Assembly: GCA_024636975.1 (NCBI GenBank)
Contig: JAGXGA010000047.1
Coordinates: 62,001 to 126,000 of the forward strand
DNA length: 64,000 nt
Reading direction: 5' to 3'
Source: Mariniphaga sp.
Lineage (GTDB): Bacteria > Bacteroidota > Bacteroidia > Bacteroidales > Prolixibacteraceae
Shown here: positions 27,290 through 34,642 of the stretch, piece by piece
Position numbering within the stretch: position 1 is the stretch's first letter
Layout of the letters: every line of letters starts with the position of its first letter
Program-made: the position numbers and the translations under genes
The notes under the pieces: generated by a model
Databases searched by the model: none
Seen by the model: only the letters and a program-made list of their open reading frames with translations
What the model was told of the DNA's origin: nothing

Positions 27290-28699
27290 TTATTGCAGGG
27301 CAAAATTAATTGGAACCGTGTAGCTGACATTCACCGGCTCTCCCCTTTGAACACCCGGTTTCCAGGCAGGCAGGCTGTTAACTACCCTTAAAGCTTCACG
27401 ATCGAGCGAAGGATCAACACCACGTGCGATTTTTGTGTTAACAATATTGCCTTCCTTATCGACCACGAATGTAACATATACCCTTCCCTGTATGCCTTCC
27501 TTTTGTGCCGATTCAGGATATTTAATATTATTGGCTATGTACTTTCTAAGCGCATATTCCCCTCCGGGAAACTCAGGCATCGATTCCACTATGAAGAAAA
27601 TCTCTTCATCTTCATCCAGCATTTTGGGCAGAGCTTTTTTTACAAGGATTAGATTGCCTGTGCTGTCTGTTTGGACATCAAATTCCCTGCTGTCCGCCAT
27701 CATCTTATGCATCCGTTCCAGATCGGCAAAATCGCCTTCAACCTTAATTTTTGAGTCATCAATGAAGGTAAGGCTCATTTCCTCAACCTGGTTTAGGGGT
27801 TCTACCTCCTGAACTTCCTTTTGTTCGCATGCAAATGCAATAATTAAAGCAGCAGCCGTAAATAGTCCTAACACTATTTTAGCTGTGGCGGTTTTTGAAG
27901 ATTTTATTTTTGACATCATTTTAATTCGTTTTTTTATTAAAGAGTAATTGAAATTGTTGGCTATATCCAGATGCCCGCCGGCAAACTGGTTTAACAACAG
28001 TTTTTTGTAATAACCCCGGTTAACACCGGAAGCCAGAACTGCCTGGTCGGCCAGGAATTCATGGTTTTCGCGAACAGCCCTGCGAAGCATCCAGATAAAT
28101 GGGTTAAACCACTGAAATGCAGTAAGCAGTTCCAGGATTAATACATCAAAAGTATGCCCCTGCTTTATATGCTCCATTTCATGGGCCATCATCCGGTCGT
28201 AACCCTCGGTATTCTGCATTGGCCTGCTGACAAACATGTAATTTAAAAATGAATAGGGACTGCAATCCTTTTCAAGGAAAACAAGCTTCACCCCGTTGTA
28301 TTTCTGACCTTGGTTTTTGTAGATAATTATTCCTACCTGTATAACTCTGAAAAGAAATCTTCCAAGGAAAAAAACAAGGCCTGCCGAATAAATCCAGATA
28401 AGCATTGCTGTAGAAAGCACAGCCTGTTCAACCGATACCGACAGGTCCTGCCCATATACAGTGACTGCCTCCATTAAATTCCGATAGGGTGTAACAGTTA
28501 TTTCAGAAAGCATAACCGACTCCGGCTCATAAATTCTGAATTTTATAAAAGGGAGAATAACAGAAAAAAAGAGCGACCCCAGCAAAAACATGCGGTTCAA
28601 TTTAAAGAAAGTTTCCTTTCGCAGAAAAACCACATATATTGTAGCCAGTAAAGACAAGCTTACAGCTGATTCAAGAATAAAATTTACAGTTCCGTTCAT
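27290..28699 (-). CDS. M56 (BlaR1-type) membrane metallopeptidase with C-terminal TonB domain
   Basis: This 469-residue protein has N-terminal membrane helices (residues ~5-26, 37-52, 96-120) around a BlaR1-type peptidase domain with zinc motif HEMEH (173-177, context RMMAHEMEHIKQGH) and a further E/D..AD segment (RENHEFLADQAVL). A membrane segment near 270-290 (AKIVLGLFTAAALIIAFAC) leads to an extracytoplasmic tail ending in a TonB C-terminal-like domain (about 375-469: MPEFPGGEYALRKYIANNI...EGIQGRVYVTFVVD...). With the BlaI-like repressor 19 bp upstream this is a blaI-blaR1-type pair in which the beta-lactam sensor domain is replaced by a TonB-like one. The signal sensed is unknown. Confidence 0.87.
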   Translation of the reverse strand: MNGTVNFILESAVSLSLLATIYVVFLRKETFFKLNRMFLLGSLFFSVILPFIKFRIYEPESVMLSEITVTPYRNLMEAVTVYGQDLSVSVEQAVLSTAMLIWIYSAGLVFFLGRFLFRVIQVGIIIYKNQGQKYNGVKLVFLEKDCSPYSFLNYMFVSRPMQNTEGYDRMMAHEMEHIKQGHTFDVLILELLTAFQWFNPFIWMLRRAVRENHEFLADQAVLASGVNRGYYKKLLLNQFAGGHLDIANNFNYSLIKKRIKMMSKIKSSKTATAKIVLGLFTAAALIIAFACEQKEVQEVEPLNQVEEMSLTFIDDSKIKVEGDFADLERMHKMMADSREFDVQTDSTGNLILVKKALPKMLDEDEEIFFIVESMPEFPGGEYALRKYIANNIKYPESAQKEGIQGRVYVTFVVDKEGNIVNTKIARGVDPSLDREALRVVNSLPAWKPGVQRGEPVNVSYTVPINFALQ

Positions 28700-28718
28700 T
28701 TGATTCTGTATATCTTAG

Positions 28719-29108
28719 TTATACTTTGTTATCACCCTCATTTTCATCTTCAAGATCACGCTTTACATCCTGAATAAGTTCATCCAGATCAGTAAGGCTC
28801 ATATTATCATCTTTGGCAAAAAATGAAACCATTTCCCTGAATGACCCACTGAAGTAATTGCGCATAAAATTTCGCATATATGATCGGGTATAAGTTTCCC
28901 TTGAAACGATGGGGAAATATTCATGCGTTTTGCCATAGGCATTGTGATCAACAAATCCTTTCTTTTCGAGTATGCGTACAATTGTAGAAACTGTATTGTA
29001 TGCAGGTTTTGGGTCAGGCATTTCATCAATCACATCTTTTACAAACCCTTTATCCAGTTTCCAGAGGATCTGCATAACCTGTTCTTCAGCTTTCGTTAAT
29101 TCTTTCAT
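28719..29108 (-). CDS. BlaI/MecI/CopY-family transcriptional repressor
   Basis: This 129-residue winged-helix repressor has the family pattern LTKAEEQVMQILWKLDKGFV...PAYNTVSTIVRILEKKGFVDH (recognition helix around the TVSTIVRIL run), then a dimerisation tail. Such repressors are cleaved after the partner M56 peptidase is activated. ATG 29108 is preferred over GTG 29138 because an A/G-rich stretch (AAGGGGAAA) sits directly before it. A promoter (-33 at 29170-29173, -7 CATATTTG at 29143-29150) precedes it. Four AACTA-N6-TAGTT dyads nearby are the likely targets. Confidence 0.92.
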   Translation of the reverse strand: MKELTKAEEQVMQILWKLDKGFVKDVIDEMPDPKPAYNTVSTIVRILEKKGFVDHNAYGKTHEYFPIVSRETYTRSYMRNFMRNYFSGSFREMVSFFAKDDNMSLTDLDELIQDVKRDLEDENEGDNKV

Positions 29109-29142
29109 TTTCCCCTTTTTTGTATAATTTGTCAACACAAAA

Positions 29143-29173
29143 CAAATATGAATATGAGCATGTTAACAACAAA
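29143..29173 (-). promoter_or_regulatory. Putative blaI promoter
   Basis: On the minus strand, TTTG (29170-29173) is followed after 19 bp by CATATTTG (29143-29150), one mismatch from TAnnTTTG. The spacing equals that of the tonB-like gene's promoter. The -7 box ends 34 bp before ATG 29108. Confidence 0.45.
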
Positions 29174-29174
29174 A

Positions 29175-29212
29175 ATCGTGCCTGTAACTATCAATTTAGT
29201 TACAGGACGATT
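29175..29212 (-). terminator. Terminator of the tonB-like gene, containing a BlaI-type dyad
   Basis: Arms AATCGT-g-CCTGTAACT and AGTTACAGGACGATT form a 15-bp stem with one bulged base and an 8-nt loop. On the minus strand a TTTTTGTTGTT tract follows. It starts 11 bp after the stop at 29224. The loop-side part of the stem contains AACTA-N6-TAGTT (29186-29201), so the element may be both terminator and operator. Confidence 0.7.
29186..29201. promoter_or_regulatory. BlaI-type operator candidate 1 (AACTA-N6-TAGTT)
   Basis: AACTATCAATTTAGTT lies 12 bp upstream of the putative blaI -33 box and inside the tonB-like gene's terminator stem. It shares its arms and 6-bp spacer with the three dyads at 29698, 29718 and 29779. 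Confidence 0.5.
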
Positions 29213-29223
29213 GTTTTAGTTAA

Positions 29224-29640
29224 CTATTCTTTTTCCTTTGAATCAAGTTTAAACTGAACAGGAATGGTAAACCTTACATTAACCACTTTCCCATCTTCTT
29301 TTCCGGGAGTCCAGACAGGCATCAAATCAACAACACGCAGTGCCTCTTCATCAAGAGCAGTATGAACCCCCCTTGCAACTTCGGCATCAATTACTTCACC
29401 ATTTTTGTTCACTGTGAAGGAAATAAATACCTTACCCTGAATTCCTTCTTTTTTAGCCTCTTCAGGGTACGATACATTTTCAATAATAAATGCCTTCAGT
29501 TTTTCAATTCCGCCAGGATACTCCGGCATCTGATCCACCTCATTGTAAACCTTTTCTTCAGCATTCTCCTGCCCCATTGCAGGCATGTGAAGTAACAGTC
29601 CCAAAATAACAATCGGAAATAACCACTTTAACGTTTTCAT
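29224..29640 (-). CDS. Exported TonB C-terminal domain protein, paralogue of the M56 sensor tail
   Basis: This 138-residue protein has a signal peptide (MKTLKWLFPIVILGLLLHMPAMGQ) followed by one TonB C-terminal-like domain: MPEYPGGIEKLKAFIIENVSYP, EGIQGKVFISFTVNKNGE, ALDEEALRVVDLMPVWTPG. The same blocks, in the same order, form the tail of the M56 protein at 27290-28699. It lacks the usual TonB membrane helix and proline-rich spacer, so it is unlikely to energise transport by itself. It has its own promoter with BlaI-type dyads and a terminator, so it is probably regulated together with blaI. A decoy or signalling partner of the M56 sensor is an inference. Confidence 0.82.
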   Translation of the reverse strand: MKTLKWLFPIVILGLLLHMPAMGQENAEEKVYNEVDQMPEYPGGIEKLKAFIIENVSYPEEAKKEGIQGKVFISFTVNKNGEVIDAEVARGVHTALDEEALRVVDLMPVWTPGKEDGKVVNVRFTIPVQFKLDSKEKE

Positions 29641-29688
29641 TTTTCAGTTTTTTTTAAATGAATAATCTTTTGTATTGGATATCCATTA

Positions 29689-29719
29689 CAAATATACAAC
29701 TAATAATTTAGTTTACAAA
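29689..29719 (-). promoter_or_regulatory. Promoter of the tonB-like gene (TTTG-N19-TATATTTG)
   Basis: On the minus strand, TTTG (29716-29719) and TATATTTG (29689-29696) are separated by 19 bp, the best match to the Bacteroidota promoter consensus in this window. The -7 box ends 48 bp before ATG 29640. Confidence 0.65.
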
Positions 29720-29733
29720 CTAATTAATTAGTT
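29698..29733. promoter_or_regulatory. BlaI-type operator candidates 2 and 3 within the tonB-like promoter
   Basis: Dyad 2, AACTAATAATTTAGTT (29698-29713), fills the space between the -7 and -33 boxes. Dyad 3, AACTAATTAATTAGTT (29718-29733), is a perfect palindrome overlapping the -33 box. Their centres are 20 bp apart, close to two helical turns, fitting two repressor dimers on the same face of the DNA. Occupancy would block RNA polymerase. Confidence 0.6.
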
Positions 29734-29778
29734 ATATTAAATATTTTATATAAAAATCTGATTTACTTCTTATTATAA

Positions 29779-29794
29779 AACTAAAATATTAGTT
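29779..29794. promoter_or_regulatory. BlaI-type operator candidate 4
   Basis: AACTAAAATATTAGTT has the same arms and spacer as the others. It lies 61 bp further upstream of dyad 3, between the tonB-like gene and the end of hipA. It may be an auxiliary site. Confidence 0.4.
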
Positions 29795-29930
29795 ATACAA
29801 GAGAAATGTAAGAAAAGATGAAAACCGTCAGAAGTTGAAATGTCCCTGTTCAGGGCCTACCGGGAAAGGCATTAATCACTGATATTGATCAAAATTAAAG
29901 TTTGTTTTAAAATTAAGATATGACTTATAA

Positions 29931-31166
29931 TCAATTAGACTTTTCAATGTTGTTTAGAGAAGATTGTATGTTTTTAATAGTTTCTGATCTGATATTAAAT
30001 TTTTTTGCAATACTACTCCATTCGGCAATCGCACTTCTTACTTCGTCAATTATTATTGCACCATCTTTTAACCCAAAGTGGTTAGCCAATTTCAAAAGAT
30101 GCTTTTTACCCGGGTTTTTACTTTCACCTGCAACCATTGTACTATGAAATCCATATGAAGAGTAAGAAAAAGTAAGGTCATAAGCCGGTGCAAGTTGCCA
30201 CTCTCCATTTAAATTCATTAGAAAAGAAAAATTTTTGCTATGGTCATCACGATTATGGCTAAATACATTAAATGCAGCTATACGTAATACTTTTTTATAT
30301 GCATTTACGTTTCTTTCCAGGCGAAATGCACAGTCCATTAAATGTCCATAGTCCATCGTACTTGCTCTAAAGTTGTCATGCATCAGGCCTGAAGCAGTAT
30401 GAACGTGTAATCTTGTATTATCTGACCTGTCAAATCTTTTGGTACCAAAATAGACTTTACCGGATTTTCCTTCAAAGAATTTGCAAACACTCATATCGAT
30501 TCCTGCTTTTATCGCCATTTCGTGGTAAGCGTATTCAATTTTAGCAATTTCAGGATTGTCGGATGATGATGGAAATTTAATTATCCAATTTTCAAATCCA
30601 TTTGGAAGCTCTTCATCTCCATGAATTATTTCCTCATTAACCGGATTGTAAGCCACAAATATTTTAGGCCGTGCACCCCCTGATGAGCCTCCAAGTTTAA
30701 ATAGTTCTTCAATAATTTTCGTACTGGATCCCTGTAAAATTTGTTTCATTTCCCCGGCAATTACATCTAATTCTATCTGAGACAAATGCTTTGTGGCACC
30801 TTCAAACTCAGGTTGGTATATGAGAGCCCCCATTCCTCCTGATCCAACAAAGGCCAACCGATCGAGGGGAGAAATTTTCGAGCTGCTTACTCCTCTGGAA
30901 CTTAAAGTTCTGTCAAGCAGTAAGCGGCCCCAACCATCGGGCAGCGAATCGTTGAAAACTCCAAACAGTCCATCAAAAGGTTCTTTTTGACATGTATTAA
31001 TCTCATTATTAAAGGGAAGTTTTATTGGTGACAGGTTCAAGCCAGAAGCTATAAAATCTGAATTATAACGAAAGTATATCTTTTGTTCCGAGAGTATCAA
31101 TTCGCCAACTTCGTACTTTTGACCTTCAATGTTAAGTGAAACAAATAGTTTATTTATTGTTTCCAT
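29931..31166 (-). CDS. hipA: HipA-family serine/threonine kinase toxin
   Basis: This 411-residue protein has an N-terminal HipA domain (residues 1-110) and a C-terminal kinase-like domain. Visible motifs are FGVFNDSLPDGWGRLLLDR (68-86), a Gly-rich loop GGSSGGARPK (159-168), IIKFPS (195-200), the catalytic loop HNRDDHSKNF (304-313) and the metal-binding APAYDLT (326-332). HipA kinases phosphorylate glutamyl-tRNA synthetase or other targets and stop growth. A conserved serine near residue 147 (GSSTK) may be the autophosphorylation site. The length is somewhat short of E. coli HipA (440). hipB ends 5 bp upstream, so the two form an operon. Confidence 0.9.
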   Translation of the reverse strand: METINKLFVSLNIEGQKYEVGELILSEQKIYFRYNSDFIASGLNLSPIKLPFNNEINTCQKEPFDGLFGVFNDSLPDGWGRLLLDRTLSSRGVSSSKISPLDRLAFVGSGGMGALIYQPEFEGATKHLSQIELDVIAGEMKQILQGSSTKIIEELFKLGGSSGGARPKIFVAYNPVNEEIIHGDEELPNGFENWIIKFPSSSDNPEIAKIEYAYHEMAIKAGIDMSVCKFFEGKSGKVYFGTKRFDRSDNTRLHVHTASGLMHDNFRASTMDYGHLMDCAFRLERNVNAYKKVLRIAAFNVFSHNRDDHSKNFSFLMNLNGEWQLAPAYDLTFSYSSYGFHSTMVAGESKNPGKKHLLKLANHFGLKDGAIIIDEVRSAIAEWSSIAKKFNIRSETIKNIQSSLNNIEKSN

Positions 31167-31171
31167 AGCAT

Positions 31172-31447
31172 TTATTTATTGGTAAAAAGCTTTTCAACCT
31201 CAGTTAAATCATCACCGGATTGAAAGATTGTGTCAAAATCTTTAAGTCGTCCGCTTAAATGAGCAAGTTTAAGAAGAGCTTCAAGTGATATTTTACTTGT
31301 ATTTTCAAAACGCTTCAGACTACCCAATGAAACGCCTGAACGCTCAGCCATTTCTTTCTGCGAAAGGTGAAGTTTTTTGCGTAATAATTTATGTTTTTCA
31401 GCTAATGCCTTACTTACTTCTAAAGGAGTTGGTTCTAAAGAATACAT
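31172..31447 (-). CDS. hipB: HipB-like antitoxin, XRE helix-turn-helix
   Basis: This 91-residue protein has an XRE HTH at about residues 15-70: LAEKHKLLRKKLHLSQKEMAERSGVSLGSLKRFENTSKISLEALLKLA, shown here as a description of the run. HipB neutralises HipA and represses the operon. It is the first gene; hipA follows 5 bp after its stop. Two dyads with AATA centres (31454-31473 and 31495-31514) flank a TATATTTG -7 box (31471-31478), which is what an autoregulated hipBA operon should show. Confidence 0.88.
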   Translation of the reverse strand: MYSLEPTPLEVSKALAEKHKLLRKKLHLSQKEMAERSGVSLGSLKRFENTSKISLEALLKLAHLSGRLKDFDTIFQSGDDLTEVEKLFTNK

Positions 31448-31453
31448 TTTATT

Positions 31454-31514
31454 TTGGTTAAAATATTAGCCAAATATACAAAAAACTAATCAAAATAGCT
31501 AAAATATTAGCTAA
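31454..31514. promoter_or_regulatory. hipBA promoter with two operator dyads
   Basis: Dyad 1 is TTGGTTAA-AATA-TTAGCCAA (31454-31473) and dyad 2 is ATAGCTAA-AATA-TTAGCTAA (31495-31514); each has 7 of 8 arm positions paired. Their centres are 41 bp apart, about four helical turns. A minus-strand -7 box TATATTTG lies at 31471-31478, so dyad 1 covers the transcription start and dyad 2 the -33 region. Confidence 0.6.
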
Positions 31515-31640
31515 ATATGATTTAACAAATGAAGCATAAGCGACGTCTTTATAGCGTCCTGGAGACAGTTGTTAATTGAATAATAACAATGACTCTTGTC
31601 AACCTGGATCGAATATCCTTCAAATTATCATTCCAGCATG

Positions 31641-31654
31641 CCATGGCAGGCAGG
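31641..31654. repeat. CCATGGCAGGCAGG box, second copy
   Basis: This 14-bp sequence is identical to 251-264. Both copies lie in spacers and are preceded by a partial inverted copy (GCATGCCATGGC here, CTGCCCACCATGGCAG there). It is probably one of the dispersed spacer repeats. Confidence 0.4.
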
Positions 31655-31715
31655 TTCTATAAATATAAGGCCCCACTGAGGTCAATATGAATCTATGTGA
31701 GTTTTTAATCGAACC

Positions 31716-34457
31716 CTATTCAGCTGTGAAGGAATAGTTACCGCTGTTTATATTGAATACATGGTACCCCTTTTCATAGCCCCCTGATTTCAGTAATTCA
31801 GAATTAACAATTTCCTTTCCATTTTCAAGGATTTGTTGATTCTCCCCGGCAGGAACATAAACCGTAGCAGTGCTACCAACCGGAACAGTTACATCCATTG
31901 AAAATACATTGTTTTCCTTCTTCCAATAAATGCCGGCCTCACCATATGCTGTATTGTTGTAATACTTTGCAAAAGATAATTCATCAACCGGCTGTGGCCT
32001 GAAGATGATGTGCCGGTATCCCGGATTTTCGGGGTCGGCATTCATACCTGCTAGTTTGCGGTAATACCATACCAAACCGCCTCCAAACATGGGATGGTTA
32101 TGCGACCCTCCCGTATCCCAATGCTCCCAGGTAGTAGTTGCACCCAAAGTAAGCCAGCGTCCATAGCCAGGTTCTTCCTTTTTGTTCATAGCCTCATAAG
32201 CCAGATGGTGCAAACCGTTTTCGGAAAGGGTTTCAAAAAGGAACTGCGTACCAAAAATTCCGGTATCCAGATGTCCGTCATTTCCTATCATGTTTTCTTC
32301 AAGTGCACTAACAACCTTCTTATACTGATTCTCCGGCACCCCCATTTTAAGGGCAAATACGTTTGCCCCGGCATCACCGTAAGTCCCTTTTTCATTATTG
32401 TAAAACCGACTGTGAAATGCCTGCTTTGTTTTTTCTGCAAGATCAGCATATTTCCTTGCTTCACCTTCTTTCCCTAATACCTTAGCTGACTTTGACGTTA
32501 AATCGGCACACCTCCAGAAGTAAAACGTATGAACCAGATCATCAGGAGGGAGGTCACCCGGAGTTACCCATTCACCCAGGTTAAACCATCTCAGTACTTT
32601 GCCATCCCTTCCTGTTCGTTGCTGATGCATTATTCCGTCTTCATCAACCCAGGTCTGCATGTACCGGATGTAATCCTTCATTGCCGGGTAAGAATCTTCA
32701 AGGATATCCAAAGAACCGTAATGCAGGTAATACTCCCAGGGCATGATGCTTATTGCAGCACCCCAGGCAACGCCACCACCGCAACCGGGTTGCCATGGAG
32801 CTCCGTTGGGAACATATCCTGTTTCCACTATCTGGGCATCGATGATATCGTGAATCCATTTTTGATAGAAGTTTCGGGTATCGAAATTATGCATTACTGT
32901 AACACAGGCCACCTGCCCGTCGCCGGTGTAGGCCGATCGTTCGCGGTGCGGACAATCGCTGGCAATGCCTCCATGCATATTGTCGGTCTGACTGCGCTTC
33001 CAGATTTTATTTACCTCATTAAACAATGGATTTGAAGTTTCGAAATCAGCCGACTCTTCAACATATGTATTTACCACCTCAGCAGTAACCTGCTCAGGAT
33101 TCAACACACCCGGCCAGTTCTTTATTTCCACCTCCCGGAAAATAAACCAGTTAAAACGGGTTGCATAATTTTCTTTACCCTTTCCGCTAAAAACATAGGA
33201 ATTGTCCCCTGAGTACTCGTTGCTCAGGTATTTGATTTCAATTTTATGTCCTTCAGGTCCTTCCACGTCCGATAATTTAACCCATCCGGAAACTTCCACA
33301 CCAAAATCAATAAACCAGGTGCCATCATACTTCTTTTCAATTCTGACAGGCTTTAACCGTTCAACCACTTTATCGGGATGGGCAGTATGAGCGACCATAT
33401 TCCCTTCGGGTGCCTTTCTGATTGCTACCTGTTCCCATGCTGAATCATCAAAATCTTTTGTACACCATCCGGGTTGTTCTTCACGTGCATCGTAATGCTC
33501 GCCGTAATACACCATGTCCATCCGTATGGGACTTTTGGAGGCTTTCCAGCTTTCATCGGTAACCACCACTTCTTCCGATCCATCGGCATAGGTTACATGC
33601 ATTTGAGCAATGAAACGTGGAGTTCCATATCCTTCCGCCCAGTATTTGGCAGGATTATAAAAGCCGTTTCCAACCAGGCTGCCCATTACATTCTGCCCCT
33701 CATTCAGCCTGTCCTTCACATCGTAGGCAAGGTACATCACTTTATAATTTCTGAAATCATCGGGTAATGGAATATTCTGCTCCAAAAGATTAGGGCGTTT
33801 TCCATAATTGGTTTGATTCGGAACCAGTACATCATCGCCCACTTTTTCACCATTGAGCCACAATTCGAAATACCCCAGACCGGTAACATAAACAACCGCC
33901 TTTTCTATTTCTTTGTTAACATTAAATTCTTTCCTGAACACAGGAGCCGGCGGAGGCAGCTGCTCCGGAAGCGGGGCAGCCGGATTCATTGGCTTAGGAA
34001 GCGCTTCCTCTCCCTGCCATGGGGCGCCAATCCATCTAGCCTGCCAGTCTGAAGGGTTTAATAATCCCATGTGCCAGCTTGCCGGCTCGCTCCATTCGGA
34101 AGCAATATTGTCCTTGTCCCACACTTTTACCTGCCACCAGCAATCCTGCCGAGACTCTAAAGGTTTGCCTTCATAGCGGACACGGGCAGATTGATTCCCT
34201 GTTGTTTTTTTGCTGTCCCATAAATCGGGATTACTCAACAGTTCTTTTGAGCTGGCTACCCTTATCTGCCAGGCAGTCTGATTCTGCCCGCGTTCATTTT
34301 CATCAGCAACATTGATCCAACCCAGGCGTGGATTCGTTTCATCAACAATCGTAGGATTTGTCAGGTATTCACAGGTCAGTTGAGTAGGTTTAATTTTTGC
34401 AGCTGCAGAAAGCTGAAAAACCACAACTAAAGCAAGCAGAATTATCGTATTTTTCAT
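31716..34457 (-). CDS. Exported alpha-L-rhamnosidase, GH78
   Basis: This 913-residue enzyme has a signal peptide (MKNTIILLALVVVFQLSAAA). The order of parts fits GH78: an N-terminal beta-sandwich (TQLTCEYLTNPTIVDETNPRLGW...), a 'concanavalin-like' domain with VTGLGYFELWLNGEKVGDDVL and PNQTNYGKR, then the (alpha/alpha)6 barrel with the signature SDCPHRERSAYTGDGQV (acidic catalytic residues), YHYG...GYVPNGAPWQPGCGGGVAWG and WEHWDTGGSHNHPMFGGG, and a C-terminal beta domain. It releases terminal L-rhamnose from glycans or glycosides in the periplasm. It stands alone and divergent from kdsA, ~4 kb from the first susCD pair, whose substrate it may help process. Confidence 0.93.
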   Translation of the reverse strand: MKNTIILLALVVVFQLSAAAKIKPTQLTCEYLTNPTIVDETNPRLGWINVADENERGQNQTAWQIRVASSKELLSNPDLWDSKKTTGNQSARVRYEGKPLESRQDCWWQVKVWDKDNIASEWSEPASWHMGLLNPSDWQARWIGAPWQGEEALPKPMNPAAPLPEQLPPPAPVFRKEFNVNKEIEKAVVYVTGLGYFELWLNGEKVGDDVLVPNQTNYGKRPNLLEQNIPLPDDFRNYKVMYLAYDVKDRLNEGQNVMGSLVGNGFYNPAKYWAEGYGTPRFIAQMHVTYADGSEEVVVTDESWKASKSPIRMDMVYYGEHYDAREEQPGWCTKDFDDSAWEQVAIRKAPEGNMVAHTAHPDKVVERLKPVRIEKKYDGTWFIDFGVEVSGWVKLSDVEGPEGHKIEIKYLSNEYSGDNSYVFSGKGKENYATRFNWFIFREVEIKNWPGVLNPEQVTAEVVNTYVEESADFETSNPLFNEVNKIWKRSQTDNMHGGIASDCPHRERSAYTGDGQVACVTVMHNFDTRNFYQKWIHDIIDAQIVETGYVPNGAPWQPGCGGGVAWGAAISIMPWEYYLHYGSLDILEDSYPAMKDYIRYMQTWVDEDGIMHQQRTGRDGKVLRWFNLGEWVTPGDLPPDDLVHTFYFWRCADLTSKSAKVLGKEGEARKYADLAEKTKQAFHSRFYNNEKGTYGDAGANVFALKMGVPENQYKKVVSALEENMIGNDGHLDTGIFGTQFLFETLSENGLHHLAYEAMNKKEEPGYGRWLTLGATTTWEHWDTGGSHNHPMFGGGLVWYYRKLAGMNADPENPGYRHIIFRPQPVDELSFAKYYNNTAYGEAGIYWKKENNVFSMDVTVPVGSTATVYVPAGENQQILENGKEIVNSELLKSGGYEKGYHVFNINSGNYSFTAE

Positions 34458-34612
34458 TTCAATTTATTTTACAAGCTTTAAAACTAATAAAATTGGGGCT
34501 TAATTAAAGGGGTCCCCTGAAAATTCATTAATATTCCTATGAGGTAAAAGAACTTCCTGTTCCCATTTAACAGAATTTAGTGTGCTTGCACTATTCTATT
34601 GGCGGATATTTG

Positions 34613-34620
34613 TATTTTTG
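34613..34620 (+). promoter_or_regulatory. Putative -7 box of kdsA (TATTTTTG)
   Basis: TATTTTTG matches TAnnTTTG and ends 22 bp before ATG 34643. A -33 box at the expected distance is not clear. Confidence 0.35.
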
Positions 34621-34642
34621 ATTGATATTAAACTTTATTTGA

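Noticed and set aside
28699-28719. Calling the blaI/M56 pair a beta-lactam resistance regulator
   Set aside because: The M56 protein lacks the penicillin-binding sensor domain and no beta-lactamase gene is adjacent.
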